A stretch of DNA of 25,951 nucleotides from Treponema sp. (GTDB lineage: Bacteria > Spirochaetota > Spirochaetia > Treponematales > Breznakiellaceae). Where the stretch lies: assembly GCA_031269405.1 (NCBI GenBank), contig JAISZE010000030.1, forward strand, positions 1 to 25,951, written 5' to 3'. Both the position numbers and the translations under genes were made by a program. Numbering within the stretch: position 1 is the first letter of the stretch; every line of letters begins with the position of its first letter. Below the pieces are notes generated by a model. It saw nothing but the letters and a program-made list of their open reading frames with translations, had not been told where the DNA came from and did not search any database. Of the stretch, positions 15,570 to 24,816 are shown piece by piece.

Positions 15570-17597
15570 TCAGCTTCTCACCCTTCCCCTTATTGTTTTG
15601 CCGCCGTGTTCCAATACCCATTCGTCCTTGTAAAGCTTGAAAAGAGCCAGGAGCCTTCCTGAACGGGGATCGTACCAGCTGATATTGCCTTCAGTGTCCA
15701 ACTGGATGAAATGGGGCCCTGAAAGTATGCATTCAGGAAGGCCGGGGCTGCGTTCCAGGGACCGGGCTTCCTGGAAGTCTGAAACACGGTACAGCATGGC
15801 GCCGCTTCCACCCAAGGAAGACGCAAGGAAACCTGATGCCTCTGCTATGGCAAACTGGGTGTCTTCCCCCGGGTAATCGGCAAGGGTCCGGGACTGGGAA
15901 GGGTTTGATGTATTAATAGCTACAAGGGATGAGCCGAAGCTGTTCCGGTCACGGCTTATGATGCCGCCGTAAACAGTTCCCGAAGGCCCGCAGTAGACTT
16001 TTGTCCCTACCGCAGCGGGTATGGCCAGAGGGACAGTTTCCCCTGTAACGATATTGACCGTTATAAAAGGTGTGTTCCCGGTCCCGGCGCTCCGTCCCAG
16101 CATGACAGTATCTTCACTGATAAAAACCGCGTCCTGGGAACCCGGCGCCGAATAAGTAAAAACCAGCTCGCCTGTTTTACGGTCCAGTACCGAAAGGTTT
16201 CCTACAGCGTCAAGAAAGATGCAGCGGTCTCTCAGCATGGAAACCGCCCTGAGCGGGAAGCGCAGGGTGATCTTGTCGATAAACTCGTCAACTGCGGCGC
16301 CGCTTTCGGGAGAAGCCTGCAAGGTTTTTACGAGAGGGAAGGCCTGGGTATTGCCGGACTGCCAGAGAAGAAAAGGTGAATCTTCCCCGGGGTCTGAAGC
16401 AATAGAAGTATAGGGCCCGGCGTCATTTAACTGCAGGACGCTTTGCGAATCAATAAGGGTATAGTCCAGGGGAAGAAAACCGATTTTTGAATCCCCTGTC
16501 AGAAAAGCCAGTGTTTTGGATGATGCAGCGGTTTCGGTAATTTGTTCCTGGTTCAGTACATCCATGATTCTGAAGCTTCCGTTCTGGTTGAAAATAAGGA
16601 CCCTTCCGCCGGCGGTTCCCAGAGCTGCGGAGTTCGGGGACGCTATTGCCCCGGCGGTGATCTGAGGCAGGCTGGACGGAACCTGGCGGCGGTTCCGGGT
16701 TTCAAGCCTTCCTGAATTAGTTACAGCAAGATGGTACAGCACAGCCGGACCCGGCGGCGGGCCTGAACCGGGAGCTTCGGCCAGGGAACTGATGCAGACA
16801 AATTCGCTTGATTCGCTGTTTCCGGTTATGATCTCCCCGGTTATGCCCCTTTCCCGCAGGATTACCGCCCCTGAAACCGCATCAAGAACCACCAGCCCCT
16901 GGGAGTCAAAACCAGTGAAAAAGCGGTTGCTTCCCAGCAGCGCCGGGGAAACAATATTTGACGGAACCTCAAAGCGCCTGATTTCTTCTTGTAATTCAAT
17001 GTCCCAGTAGGAAAGAATTCCTGAAGAAAAATAGCATATCATAGTCCGTTCCGAACGGCCTGTGGCGGCAAAGGAAACCTGGCCGGTCAGGCTGTCCGGG
17101 GATTCTAGGGTTTTCCCTGTTTCGGGATGGATAAAGGCGATGCCGCTACGGCCGCTCCCTGCAGCTATGATAAAATTACCGGCTCCGGAATAATTGATAT
17201 ACGCCACAGGATCCCTGAAGCTCAGAGTAAAAAGGTTCTGCATACCTTCGTAGTCCCAGGTGGACACGCGGTACAGCGCCATGCCGTCGCTTTCGATGAC
17301 GGCAACCTGGGATTTCCCGGGCCTTAGGATCATAGAAACGATGTTGAAAGGACTCATCTGGAATCTCCGGACAACGGCGTTTTCGCCCCGGTCCCAGATA
17401 TTAAGAAACCCGTCCGCCCCGGCGCTGAGTATGCGTCCCTGGCTGTCGCAGATAACGGCGTTGACTCTTCCCCGGTGCCCGCCCGGTATATTGACGCGTG
17501 GGGATTGCGAAGTCCTGGTCTGGGCCTCCGCTGCGAGGACTCCGGTACAGGCGGCGGCGACAACGAAAAAGAGACAGTAAAGCCCTGGGCGTTTCAT
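15570..17597 (-). CDS. Exported beta-propeller (WD40-like) repeat protein
   Basis: A 675-aa secreted protein of unknown function. The N-terminus has a short basic region and a hydrophobic core; cleavage could be by signal peptidase I near AEA (about 23-25), or Cys17 after VAAA could make it a lipoprotein under the loose spirochaetal lipobox. Just behind it, GGHRGRVNAVICDSQGRILSAGADGFLNIWD is a clear WD40-type blade; later blades are degenerate, with repeated patterns such as GRVLIFN, GNLSVLDRKTG and GNISWYDPRSGRLL, suggesting one or two propellers. ATG 17597 overlaps the stop of the upstream CpXC gene by 4 nt and follows AGGA, so the two are translationally coupled. Last gene of the minus-strand cluster. 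Confidence 0.82.
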   Translation of the reverse strand: MKRPGLYCLFFVVAAACTGVLAAEAQTRTSQSPRVNIPGGHRGRVNAVICDSQGRILSAGADGFLNIWDRGENAVVRRFQMSPFNIVSMILRPGKSQVAVIESDGMALYRVSTWDYEGMQNLFTLSFRDPVAYINYSGAGNFIIAAGSGRSGIAFIHPETGKTLESPDSLTGQVSFAATGRSERTMICYFSSGILSYWDIELQEEIRRFEVPSNIVSPALLGSNRFFTGFDSQGLVVLDAVSGAVILRERGITGEIITGNSESSEFVCISSLAEAPGSGPPPGPAVLYHLAVTNSGRLETRNRRQVPSSLPQITAGAIASPNSAALGTAGGRVLIFNQNGSFRIMDVLNQEQITETAASSKTLAFLTGDSKIGFLPLDYTLIDSQSVLQLNDAGPYTSIASDPGEDSPFLLWQSGNTQAFPLVKTLQASPESGAAVDEFIDKITLRFPLRAVSMLRDRCIFLDAVGNLSVLDRKTGELVFTYSAPGSQDAVFISEDTVMLGRSAGTGNTPFITVNIVTGETVPLAIPAAVGTKVYCGPSGTVYGGIISRDRNSFGSSLVAINTSNPSQSRTLADYPGEDTQFAIAEASGFLASSLGGSGAMLYRVSDFQEARSLERSPGLPECILSGPHFIQLDTEGNISWYDPRSGRLLALFKLYKDEWVLEHGGKTIRGRVRS

Positions 17598-18259
17598 TTT
17601 AATTCCTCAGGACGCATCATGTTTTTAACTGAAAGATAGGATCTCAGCCTCAGGGCGGTGAAAATTTCATTTTTCGGATGTTTTATATAATCATCCAGTG
17701 TCTTTTGATAAAGATCCCTGGAGATTTTCATCACAGCGACTTCTTCTTCGTTTTTTGCGCCTTCTTCAGTATTTTGACCCCTTGAAATTCCATGGATGTG
17801 GAATTCAAGGCCTGAGTCCGAAGAACCGGCGTACCAGGTTTCTATTTCATCCTCAGGATAGGTTTCTTCGGCCTTAAGCTGGAGGTAGTATTTAATGGCC
17901 TCCACAGCGGCGGGCTCAAGGCCGTCCCTTAAAACCATGAGCCTGTCCGCAAGTTCAGGATACCCGATAACGGTTTCCTTTTTCAAAGGGTTTTTGTCAG
18001 AAACGTCTTTTTTCCGCCTGTAAAATTCCCCCCGGTCGAGTTCGGTAAAGACTTCTATCCTGAGTTTTTTACCGGGCCATAAGACGGTGATATTGAATTC
18101 AGGCTTATGTTTTTTACCGCACCTGGGGCAGGTAAAATTTAAAAAGGTCCCGTTAATTATCTGATCCAGATAATCCGGTCTCGCATCAATATCAATTTCC
18201 TCAGGAATTTCAACGGAAAAGGTATTGTCGCAAAAACAGGGAATTTTTTGTATCATCAA
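17594..18259 (-). CDS. CpXC domain protein (zinc-binding, unknown function)
   Basis: A 221-aa protein, probably cytoplasmic since no signal or membrane segment is seen. Cysteines 8 and 10 (IPCFC) and 44 and 47 (TCPRCGKKH) form the two pairs typical of the CpXC family, expected to bind one zinc ion. The remaining three quarters is charged, helical in character and without a known motif; it contains FTELDRGEFYRRKKD and KTLDDYIKHPKNEIFTALRLRSYLSVKNMMR. The ATG follows AGGAG by 6 nt. It starts 6 nt after rseP and overlaps the exported propeller gene, so it belongs to the same transcript. The family has no established function. Confidence 0.8.
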   Translation of the reverse strand: MMIQKIPCFCDNTFSVEIPEEIDIDARPDYLDQIINGTFLNFTCPRCGKKHKPEFNITVLWPGKKLRIEVFTELDRGEFYRRKKDVSDKNPLKKETVIGYPELADRLMVLRDGLEPAAVEAIKYYLQLKAEETYPEDEIETWYAGSSDSGLEFHIHGISRGQNTEEGAKNEEEVAVMKISRDLYQKTLDDYIKHPKNEIFTALRLRSYLSVKNMMRPEELK

Positions 18260-18265
18260 TATCTC

Positions 18266-19627
18266 CTATCGCCGGGACAAGAAAAGAATATCTCCAAAAA
18301 CCGCGAAGATCATAAGCCCGAAAATGAGTACCACGCCTATAGTCTGAAAAACATAAATGACCCTGGGGTGCATGGGCTTGCGCCGTACCGCCTCGACCGC
18401 AAAAAGCAGGATCATACCCCCGTCGAGGATAGGGAGGGGGAGGAGGTTCATGATGCACAAAGCTATGGAAATGAGGGCGAGGAAATTCGCCATAGAACTT
18501 ATCCCTGCCCCAAAGCTCTGGCCAAAACCCTCTGCGGCCACATCCCCTACCATGTAGGTAATGCGTACCGGGCCCGAAACCGCCTGGGTAAGATCGATGC
18601 CTTTGAAGAGGAGCGCAAGGCTGTGCAGGGATACCGTAAAAGTTCTCCAGGTTTCGGAAATGCCCTTTGCGAGGGCGGCAAAAAGATTGAGGCCCGGGGT
18701 GCGGTAGCTAATGGTTTCCCAGGCAATCCCGGGATCTTCCGGACCGTTTTCGGTATATGAAAGAACAAGTTCGGTTTCCATGAGCCTGCCGCCGCGTTCT
18801 ATATCCAGTTTGAGGGCCTTCGGCTTTTTTTCCAGAATAGGAATAAGGGCGACGGTGTACCGGAATTCCTCGCCGTTTATCCTGAGGATCCTGTCGCCGC
18901 TTTTGAGGCCCGCCGTTTCAGCCGGGCTTCCTTCGGCTGCTTTGGCGACAATGGGGCTGGTCCAGTTATAGACGCCGATTCTTCCGGCGCCGGTGCTCTT
19001 TTCCAGGCTGGGCCGTACGATCAGGTTCAGAATTTGCCCGTCTCTCTCAACCTTGATCGGAAGATTCTCGTCAGGGCTTACTGCGATGCCGGCCTGGATG
19101 TCATGGTAGTTTTCTGTTTTTCTACCGCTTATTTCCAGAATACGGTCCCCGGTTTTCAGCCCTGCCTCGTCGGCGGGATTGACGTTTCCAGGGCTGATAT
19201 CCGAAAGAAGGACAACGCGGTTTTCCAGGGTGTTAACTTCAAAACCTATTCCCCAGATTGCAGAAAGCGCCAGAACCGCAAAGACAAGGTTGAAAAAAGG
19301 GCCCATGAACGATACTACGATGCGTTTCAGCGGGCTTGTCCCCAAATAGGTTCCCGGCGTCCGGGGCGCCGTGTTGTTCCGGTTTTCCCATGCTTCCTGG
19401 AATTCGTTTTCTCCCTTCATTTTGCAGTAGCCCCCAAGGGGGAACATACCAAGCCGGTATTCCACGGCTCCGATTTTCTTTTTTATAATCGGCTTGCCCC
19501 AACCTATGGAAAAAGCCTCCACATCTATGCCCATTAACCGGGCGGCGATGAAATGTCCGAGCTCGTGTACAAAAACCACCACCCCCAGACCCGCAAGGCC
19601 GAGCAGTATCTTAATCACTAACACCAT
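18266..19627 (-). CDS. rseP: RIP metalloprotease RseP (site-2 protease family)
   Basis: RseP-type enzymes cut substrates within the membrane, releasing regulators or clearing signal peptides. The 453-aa protein has HELGH (residues 21-25) in the first membrane helix, two PDZ domains (about 120-205 and 210-285, each with an AGLKxGDRIL core) and the second active-site motif NLLPLPILDGG with Asp402. The ATG follows AGGAG by 5 nt and overlaps the dxr end by 17 nt. The dxr-rseP neighbourhood is very common in bacteria. No rseA-rpoE pair is in the window, so the substrate is unknown. Confidence 0.95.
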   Translation of the reverse strand: MVLVIKILLGLAGLGVVVFVHELGHFIAARLMGIDVEAFSIGWGKPIIKKKIGAVEYRLGMFPLGGYCKMKGENEFQEAWENRNNTAPRTPGTYLGTSPLKRIVVSFMGPFFNLVFAVLALSAIWGIGFEVNTLENRVVLLSDISPGNVNPADEAGLKTGDRILEISGRKTENYHDIQAGIAVSPDENLPIKVERDGQILNLIVRPSLEKSTGAGRIGVYNWTSPIVAKAAEGSPAETAGLKSGDRILRINGEEFRYTVALIPILEKKPKALKLDIERGGRLMETELVLSYTENGPEDPGIAWETISYRTPGLNLFAALAKGISETWRTFTVSLHSLALLFKGIDLTQAVSGPVRITYMVGDVAAEGFGQSFGAGISSMANFLALISIALCIMNLLPLPILDGGMILLFAVEAVRRKPMHPRVIYVFQTIGVVLIFGLMIFAVFGDILFLSRR

Positions 19628-20774
19628 TTTTACTCCTGATATAGCAGCGCGCCAGTTCCCGGGCTTTTTTATCTGTTTCCAGGATCGTTTGCAGATCCGG
19701 AAAAGAGACCTCGGGAGCTTCCCAACGCTCCCCTAAAACATACTCAACTATACGGGGTATTTCAAGAAACGAAATCCCCCCCTCCAAAAACGCCTCCACA
19801 GCGGCCTCGTTGGCGGCGTTATAAACCGCCGGGTAAAGGGGCCCGGACGAACAGGCCCTGTAAGCCAGGGCAAGCATGGGAAATTTGTCCGTGTCGGGTT
19901 TTTCGAAGTTCAGGACCAGGTTATCAAAGTCAAGGCCGCCAAAAGGTGATAGGGGGGAAGAGGAGGGGGGGATACTCCAGTAGAGAGCGTTGTGGATAGG
20001 GAGCCTCATGTCCGGTTTGGAAAGCTGCGCATAAACCGCCCCGTCAAAAAGCCGCGCCAGGGAATGGACAATGCTCTGGGGATGGATAAGTACCTGTATT
20101 TTTCCAGGGTCCAGGCCGAAAAGCCTGGCCGCTTCGATCACTTCCAGTCCCTTGTTCGCAAGCGTCGCGGAATCGATGCTTATCTTGGGGCCCATATTCC
20201 AGGTAGGATGGGCCATAGCTTCATCGGGGGTTACCGCTTCAAGGCGTTCCCTGGGAAAGGAACGGAAAGGCCCTCCTGAAGCGGTAAGGATGATTTCGTC
20301 CACATTTTCCCTGCCATGGGCCTCGATGAGTTTGAAAATCGCCGAATGTTCGGAGTCCACCGGGATAATCCGGGCATTGCGCTCCTGTGCGGTTTTGAAC
20401 GCCAAAGGTCCGGCCATGACGATGGTTTCTTTGTTGGCAAGACAGAGATCCGCCCCTGCTTCAAGGCATGCCAGGGAAGGCTCAAGGCCAGCTGATCCCG
20501 CAATGCCGTTGACCGCTATGTCCATGCCGCAGGATGATACAGCATCCAGAAGCCCCTGTTTGCCCCGATATGCGATGCCGGGAACCTGCGGGTCTTCTCC
20601 GGCAAGAGCCAGAAGCGCATGGGGAAATTCTTTTTTCAATTCCAAAAGAGCTTCAGAGGAGGAGCTTGCGGTAAAAAGAATCGGTTCAAAATCATCTTTT
20701 CCCTGCCGGATAACATCCAGGGTATTCCTGCCGATGGAACCTGTGGCCCCAAGAACTGCCACTTTTTTTTTCAT
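19611..20774 (-). CDS. dxr: 1-deoxy-D-xylulose 5-phosphate reductoisomerase
   Basis: Dxr converts DXP to MEP with NADPH, the first committed step of the MEP isoprenoid pathway. The 387-aa protein has the nucleotide-binding motif GATGSIG at 9-15, LANKETIVMAG, the metal-binding PVDSEHSAIF region, TASGGPFR, and TWNMGPKISIDSATLANKGLEVIEA, all as in the family. ATG 20774 follows a GA-rich Shine-Dalgarno region. It lies 18 nt after cdsA and overlaps rseP by 17 nt. Its products feed UppS, encoded two genes upstream. Confidence 0.97.
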   Translation of the reverse strand: MKKKVAVLGATGSIGRNTLDVIRQGKDDFEPILFTASSSSEALLELKKEFPHALLALAGEDPQVPGIAYRGKQGLLDAVSSCGMDIAVNGIAGSAGLEPSLACLEAGADLCLANKETIVMAGPLAFKTAQERNARIIPVDSEHSAIFKLIEAHGRENVDEIILTASGGPFRSFPRERLEAVTPDEAMAHPTWNMGPKISIDSATLANKGLEVIEAARLFGLDPGKIQVLIHPQSIVHSLARLFDGAVYAQLSKPDMRLPIHNALYWSIPPSSSPLSPFGGLDFDNLVLNFEKPDTDKFPMLALAYRACSSGPLYPAVYNAANEAAVEAFLEGGISFLEIPRIVEYVLGERWEAPEVSFPDLQTILETDKKARELARCYIRSKNGVSD

Positions 20775-20792
20775 CTGCCCCTTTTCCTCTGC

Positions 20793-21653
20793 CTAAGACC
20801 GGACAAAAAGAAGGCTGAAAACAAGATAGTACACCGGCGCCGCTAGGGCGAGGGAATCAATGGAGTCAAGCATCCCCCCCCTCCCGGGGATGAGGTTCCC
20901 TGAATCTTTTACCTTCGCGCTCCGCTTGATAGCCGATTCCCCCAGGTCCCCCAGAGTTGCCGCTGTTCCGCACGCAAGGCCCAGAAGCGCCCCCGCGAGA
21001 GGCGCCGGAATAACAGAGGAACCGAAAACACCGGGGAATACATAACACGCCCCAATGCCGATGATAGTTGAAACTGCGGCGCCTCCGATGAAACCCGCAA
21101 CGCTCTTGTTCGGGCTCGCGGCTACTATGCCCCGGTTGTTCTTTCCAAAGAGCATCCCCGCGGCCCAGGCGGCAGAATCATTCAGGAATGAAATGAGGAG
21201 GTAAACAAGAATGGTAATCCCCGCATGGGGGAAAAGGCCCATCCTGATTATCCATCCCATAAGGAATCCGGGGTAAATAAGCACAGTCAGTCCAGCCGCG
21301 CTGTAGTTGATGTACCCGTCCAGTTTATCATGAGGAGAGAAAGCCCGGGAAAACAGAACCCACGCGGCTCCCAGGCAAAAAAACAGTACCGCCAAATCCC
21401 TGTCCAAGCCAAGGTTCACCTGCAGGATGGCAAACACCGGACCAAGGCTCCCGATGATTGCCGCTTCAGGCACGGGGATCAGGAGGCCCTTCTGTTTGAG
21501 GATATTTTGCATTTCCAGGGCTCCCAGAACCGAAACTGTAAGAACCACGATGCTGAAGGCAAGGTGGTTCAGCCATGGAAGGCAGATAAGTATAACGATA
21601 AGAAGGGGCAGGCCGATGAAAAAGACGAGAAGACGCTGAAATACCTTCTTCAT
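20793..21653 (-). CDS. cdsA: Phosphatidate cytidylyltransferase (CDP-diacylglycerol synthase)
   Basis: CdsA activates phosphatidic acid with CTP to CDP-diacylglycerol, the precursor of membrane phospholipids. The 286-aa protein has about eight membrane helices and the C-terminal family signature, here AIKRSAKVKDSGNLIPGRGG followed by MLDSIDSLALAAP. Two positions differ from the usual PGHGGxxDRxD: His is Arg and Arg is Ser. The essential Lys-Asp and both other Asp residues are kept, so activity is likely. A run of eight G (20874-20881, complement) lies in this signature. It starts 11 nt after the uppS stop. Confidence 0.93.
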   Translation of the reverse strand: MKKVFQRLLVFFIGLPLLIVILICLPWLNHLAFSIVVLTVSVLGALEMQNILKQKGLLIPVPEAAIIGSLGPVFAILQVNLGLDRDLAVLFFCLGAAWVLFSRAFSPHDKLDGYINYSAAGLTVLIYPGFLMGWIIRMGLFPHAGITILVYLLISFLNDSAAWAAGMLFGKNNRGIVAASPNKSVAGFIGGAAVSTIIGIGACYVFPGVFGSSVIPAPLAGALLGLACGTAATLGDLGESAIKRSAKVKDSGNLIPGRGGMLDSIDSLALAAPVYYLVFSLLFVRS

Positions 21654-21664
21654 GACTGCTCCCT

Positions 21665-22393
21665 TTAGGATCCCGCTGCACCGCCGAACCGGCGGTTTCT
21701 GGCCGTATAACTATCAACTGCCTGCAGCAGGTCCTCTCCTCCCCAGTCGGGCCAGAGTTTTTCCGATATATAATACTCCGCGTAGGCCCCTTCCCAGAGC
21801 AGGAAATTGCTGGTTCTGAATTCCCCGGCAGTACGGATTATCAGATCCGGGTCCGGTACATCGGGATTGTCCAGGTATAATCCCACCAGTTCCGGCGTAA
21901 TTTCTTTTGCACTGCCGATACCTGGTTCTTCGCGGATCATGCGGTTGAAAGCCCGTACAATCTCATCCCTGCCGCCGTAGTTCAAGGCTAGGATAACCTG
22001 GAGGCCCTCAAAGACCGCCGTGTCCCTGCATGCGGCTTCCAGTTCGCTGCGGATATCCTCCGGGAGCCCTTCTTTTTTCCCCGCATGGCGTATCCGTATA
22101 CGGTTTTCCCGGTAAAAAGCCAGCTCCCCGCGAAGGTACTGTTTTACCAGGCCCATGATAAACCCCACTTCATCAGCAGCGCGCTTCCAGTTTTCCGTGG
22201 AAAAGGTGTAGAGCGTAAGGTAGGAAATTCCCAGATCGCTTGCGGCTTTGACCACCCGTTTGGCGGCTTTGAGGCCTTCAAGGTGGCCCTGTGTGCGGAT
22301 CTGCCCCCGGCGCTGGGCCCAGCGGCCGTTCCCGTCCATGATAACGCCTACATGCAGCGGTAAAGGAGCCGCTAAGGTCCGATCGCTTCGCAA
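21665..22393 (-). CDS. uppS: Undecaprenyl diphosphate synthase (isoprenyl transferase)
   Basis: UppS extends farnesyl diphosphate with isopentenyl diphosphate to the C55 carrier lipid used for peptidoglycan and glycan export. The 242-aa protein carries VIMDGNGRWA with catalytic Asp20, TLYTFSTENWKR, and the C-terminal PDPDLIIRTAGEFRTSNFLLWEGAYAE block. The start is TTG, directly adjacent to the frr stop, and is strongly supported by GGAGG with 5-nt spacing; no in-frame ATG precedes the conserved core. The position between frr and cdsA is the conserved bacterial arrangement. Confidence 0.96.
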   Translation of the reverse strand: MRSDRTLAAPLPLHVGVIMDGNGRWAQRRGQIRTQGHLEGLKAAKRVVKAASDLGISYLTLYTFSTENWKRAADEVGFIMGLVKQYLRGELAFYRENRIRIRHAGKKEGLPEDIRSELEAACRDTAVFEGLQVILALNYGGRDEIVRAFNRMIREEPGIGSAKEITPELVGLYLDNPDVPDPDLIIRTAGEFRTSNFLLWEGAYAEYYISEKLWPDWGGEDLLQAVDSYTARNRRFGGAAGS

Positions 22394-22948
22394 TCAAACC
22401 TCCATAATCTCTTTTTCTTTATCTTCCAGCACATGGTTAACCTTGCCGATATAGGAATCCGTCAGCTTCTGCAGCTCTTCGGAAGCCTTGCCTTCCTCAT
22501 CTTCCGTCATTTTTCCGTCTTTGAGCAGTTTCTTGAGCTCCTCGTTGCCGTCCCGGCGTATGTTCCGTACAGCGACCCGGCTTTGTTCGGCCTGATTTTT
22601 GGCCTGTTTGGCCAGATCCTTGCGCCGTTCCTCTGTAAGCGGAGGAATGGAAATACGGATTACCTTGCCGTCGTTGGAAGGGTTAAGGGAAAGCTCCGAA
22701 GTCCTGATAGCTTTTTCGATTTCGCCTATTAGCGCCTTGTCCCAGGGCTGTATAACAATAAGCCGGGCTTCGGGTATCGAAATATTGGCCACCTGGTTTA
22801 AAGGGGACTTTTCGCCGTAATAGTCAACCTTGATACGGTCAAAGAGAGCCGCCGAGGCCCGCCCGGTTCTGAGGGATGCGAACCCGTCCTTGAGGCTCTG
22901 TACGGTCTTTTTCATCCGTTCTTCTGACGCCGTTATTGCAGGATGCAT
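22394..22948 (-). CDS. frr: Ribosome recycling factor
   Basis: RRF splits post-termination ribosomes together with EF-G. The 184-aa length is exact for the family, with the expected features: SLRTGRASAALFDRIKVDYYG near the N-terminus, PWDKALIGEIEKAI in the middle, and PPLTEERRKDLAKQAK followed by an AVRNIRRDGNEELKKLLKDG helix. The ATG follows GGGGAG by 7-8 nt. It is separated from tsf by 45 nt and touches uppS directly. No promoter is apparent in the tsf-frr gap. Confidence 0.97.
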   Translation of the reverse strand: MHPAITASEERMKKTVQSLKDGFASLRTGRASAALFDRIKVDYYGEKSPLNQVANISIPEARLIVIQPWDKALIGEIEKAIRTSELSLNPSNDGKVIRISIPPLTEERRKDLAKQAKNQAEQSRVAVRNIRRDGNEELKKLLKDGKMTEDEEGKASEELQKLTDSYIGKVNHVLEDKEKEIMEV

Positions 22949-22993
22949 GTTAATCTCCCCTTGGAAATGAGAACCAGGCCGGAAGCTTAGCGC

Positions 22994-23857
22994 TCATCCG
23001 CCTACTTTGAAATAGACGTAGTCAATGATGGATAGTTTCGCACCGAGACGCTTCCCTATATCCGCCAAAGCCTGGGTGACGGTGAATTTTTCGTCTTTTA
23101 CATATCCCTGCTCAAGAAGGCAGATATCGGAGAGGTACTTGTTCACTTTGCCTTTGAGTATGTTATCTATGACATTACCGGGCTTGCCCTTCATCTTCTC
23201 ATCCTGCTCCATCTGTTTGCGGAAGATCTCCTCCTGCTCTTTGAGGTAGCCCTGGTCGACCTTGCTCCGGTCCAGGGCAATGGGATTGAAAGCCGCAATA
23301 TGGAGGGCGATGGTATGGACAAATTCCTTGGCTTCTTCGTTCTGAAAGATCTCCGGTTTGTCCGCAGCGGCTTTGACTACTACGCCGATAGCGCCGTCGC
23401 CGTGGATATAGCTTTCAAGGTGTTCTCCCGCAGCAGCCGTGAGGACGGTGATGCGTTTAAGATTCATGTTTTCCCGGATCTTCGTGGCAAGATCGGAAAC
23501 CATGACGTTAAGCTCATCGTTGGGTTCTGTATAGCCTTTTTCCAAGACCTTTTCGGCAATGGCGTTTCCCAGGGCGATAAAGTCCGGGTTGCGGGCCACA
23601 AAATCGGTTTCTGAAACCAGTTCGACCAGCGCCGCCAGGGAACCTTCATGGCCGGCTTTGATTTTCACCGAGATTTTGCCTTCGTTGGTAGCCCTGCCGG
23701 CCCGTTTTTCGACCGCCGCAAGGCCCTTTTCTTTAAGCAGCTTTTCCGCCTTCGCGAAATCCCCGCCGGTTTCTACCAGGGCGTTTTTACATTCCATCAT
23801 GCCGGCTCCGGTTTTTTCCCTGAGGGCTTTTACATCTGATGCGCTAATCGTTGCCAT
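22994..23857 (-). CDS. tsf: Elongation factor Ts
   Basis: EF-Ts is the nucleotide exchange factor for EF-Tu. The 287-aa protein shows the N-terminal UBA-like domain (VKALREKTGAGMMECKNAL), the TDFVARN signature around residues 84-90, and the core domains to the C-terminus. The ATG overlaps the rpsB stop by one base (TAATG), so the two are translationally coupled, as usual for rpsB-tsf. A 45-nt gap leads to frr. Confidence 0.97.
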   Translation of the reverse strand: MATISASDVKALREKTGAGMMECKNALVETGGDFAKAEKLLKEKGLAAVEKRAGRATNEGKISVKIKAGHEGSLAALVELVSETDFVARNPDFIALGNAIAEKVLEKGYTEPNDELNVMVSDLATKIRENMNLKRITVLTAAAGEHLESYIHGDGAIGVVVKAAADKPEIFQNEEAKEFVHTIALHIAAFNPIALDRSKVDQGYLKEQEEIFRKQMEQDEKMKGKPGNVIDNILKGKVNKYLSDICLLEQGYVKDEKFTVTQALADIGKRLGAKLSIIDYVYFKVGG

Positions 23858-24735
23858 TATGCTTCTCCATATGCTTTGTCGATATCAACAGGAAGCTCTT
23901 CATCTTCTTCCGCTGCGGCTTCCTTAACCGGCGGTTCACCGGAGTAGGAATCAATGTCGATTTCCCGGTCTTCTTCCTTAATAGAAACATCGGTCATGAT
24001 GTCTTCTATGTCTTCGTCCTCGTCGCCCAGGGTTTCGATAATCTTGAGGCCTACCTCGTTGTCCGCTTCTTCGACGGCATTGGCGATAATCTGGGTAAAG
24101 AGGGTGATAGCCCGGATAGCGTCGTCGTTTCCGGGTATGGGATAATTGATCCCCTCAGGGTTGCAATTGGTGTCCACTACCGCGACGATAGGAATACCCA
24201 TGCGCTGGGCTTCCGCTACGGTGATGGATTCTTTCCTGGTGTCGATGATGAAAATGATCCCCGGAAGCTCTTTCATCTCTTTGATGCCCCCCAGGTTCTT
24301 CTGGAGTTTGGCCCGTTCTTTGCCCAGACTGGCGATTTCCTTCTTAGTGAGGTTTTCAAAAGTACCGTCAACTTCCATCTTTTCCAGCTTTTTGAGCCGG
24401 AGCAGGGACTTCTTAATGGTGACGAAATTGGTAAGCATCCCGCCAAGCCAGCGGTTGTTTACATAGAACATGCCGCAGCGTTCCGCTTCTTTCTGGATAG
24501 CCTGCTGGGCCTGCTTCTTGGTTCCTACAAACAGAACCGTTTTGCCTGAAGCCACGACTTTCCGGACCGCGTCGTAGGCGTCCTTAATGGCCTGAATGGT
24601 TTTCTGGAGATCGATAATATGGATCCCGTTCCGTTCCGCAAAGATGTACTTTTTCATCCGCGGATCCCAGCGTTTTACCTGGTGCCCGAAGTGCACGCCT
24701 GATTCCAGCAGGCTCTTCATGGTAACTACCGCCAA
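23857..24735 (-). CDS. rpsB: 30S ribosomal protein S2 with acidic C-terminal extension
   Basis: S2 is a late-assembling protein of the 30S head/platform. The core ([24 protein letters not shown], then [12 protein letters not shown] and IIDTRKES) is typical. The protein is 292 aa, about 50 longer than the common form; the extra tail from about residue 235 is rich in Asp and Glu and probably disordered. The start TTG 24735 is preceded by AGGAGG with 5-nt spacing and gives the normal N-terminus [11 protein letters not shown] longer reading from TTG 24753 would translate the Shine-Dalgarno itself. It is co-transcribed with tsf. Confidence 0.95.
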   Translation of the reverse strand: MAVVTMKSLLESGVHFGHQVKRWDPRMKKYIFAERNGIHIIDLQKTIQAIKDAYDAVRKVVASGKTVLFVGTKKQAQQAIQKEAERCGMFYVNNRWLGGMLTNFVTIKKSLLRLKKLEKMEVDGTFENLTKKEIASLGKERAKLQKNLGGIKEMKELPGIIFIIDTRKESITVAEAQRMGIPIVAVVDTNCNPEGINYPIPGNDDAIRAITLFTQIIANAVEEADNEVGLKIIETLGDEDEDIEDIMTDVSIKEEDREIDIDSYSGEPPVKEAAAEEDEELPVDIDKAYGEA

Positions 24736-24750
24736 AGCTTCCTCCTCAGA

Positions 24751-24771
24751 CAAAAAACCGCATGTTTTTTG
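24751..24771 (-). promoter_or_regulatory. Hairpin in the rpsB leader
   Basis: On the minus strand CAAAAAAC and GTTTTTTG form a perfect 8-bp stem with a 5-nt loop, ending about 4 nt before the rpsB Shine-Dalgarno. Its T-rich arm is part of the stem, so it is not a standard terminator. A location beside the ribosome binding site suits translational control of rpsB-tsf. The role is inferred. Confidence 0.5.
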
Positions 24772-24779
24772 TCACCTTC

Positions 24780-24808
24780 ACTATATCTCATCATCCCTTA
24801 GAGGATGA
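24780..24808 (-). promoter_or_regulatory. Possible weak promoter and small hairpin between maf and rpsB
   Basis: On the minus strand TATAGT (24785 to 24780) matches the -10 consensus at five of six positions and lies about 45 nt before rpsB, but no -35 hexamer is seen at the right distance. Just upstream, a 6-bp stem TCATCC/GGATGA (24791-24808) with a 6-nt loop lies beyond the maf stop; no T run follows. rpsB would be expected to have its own promoter, and this is the best candidate. Confidence 0.3.
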
Positions 24809-24816
24809 CGGAAAAT

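Noticed and set aside
24736..24753. Longer rpsB start at TTG 24753
   Set aside because: It would translate the AGGAGG Shine-Dalgarno; TTG 24735 gives the conserved S2 N-terminus.
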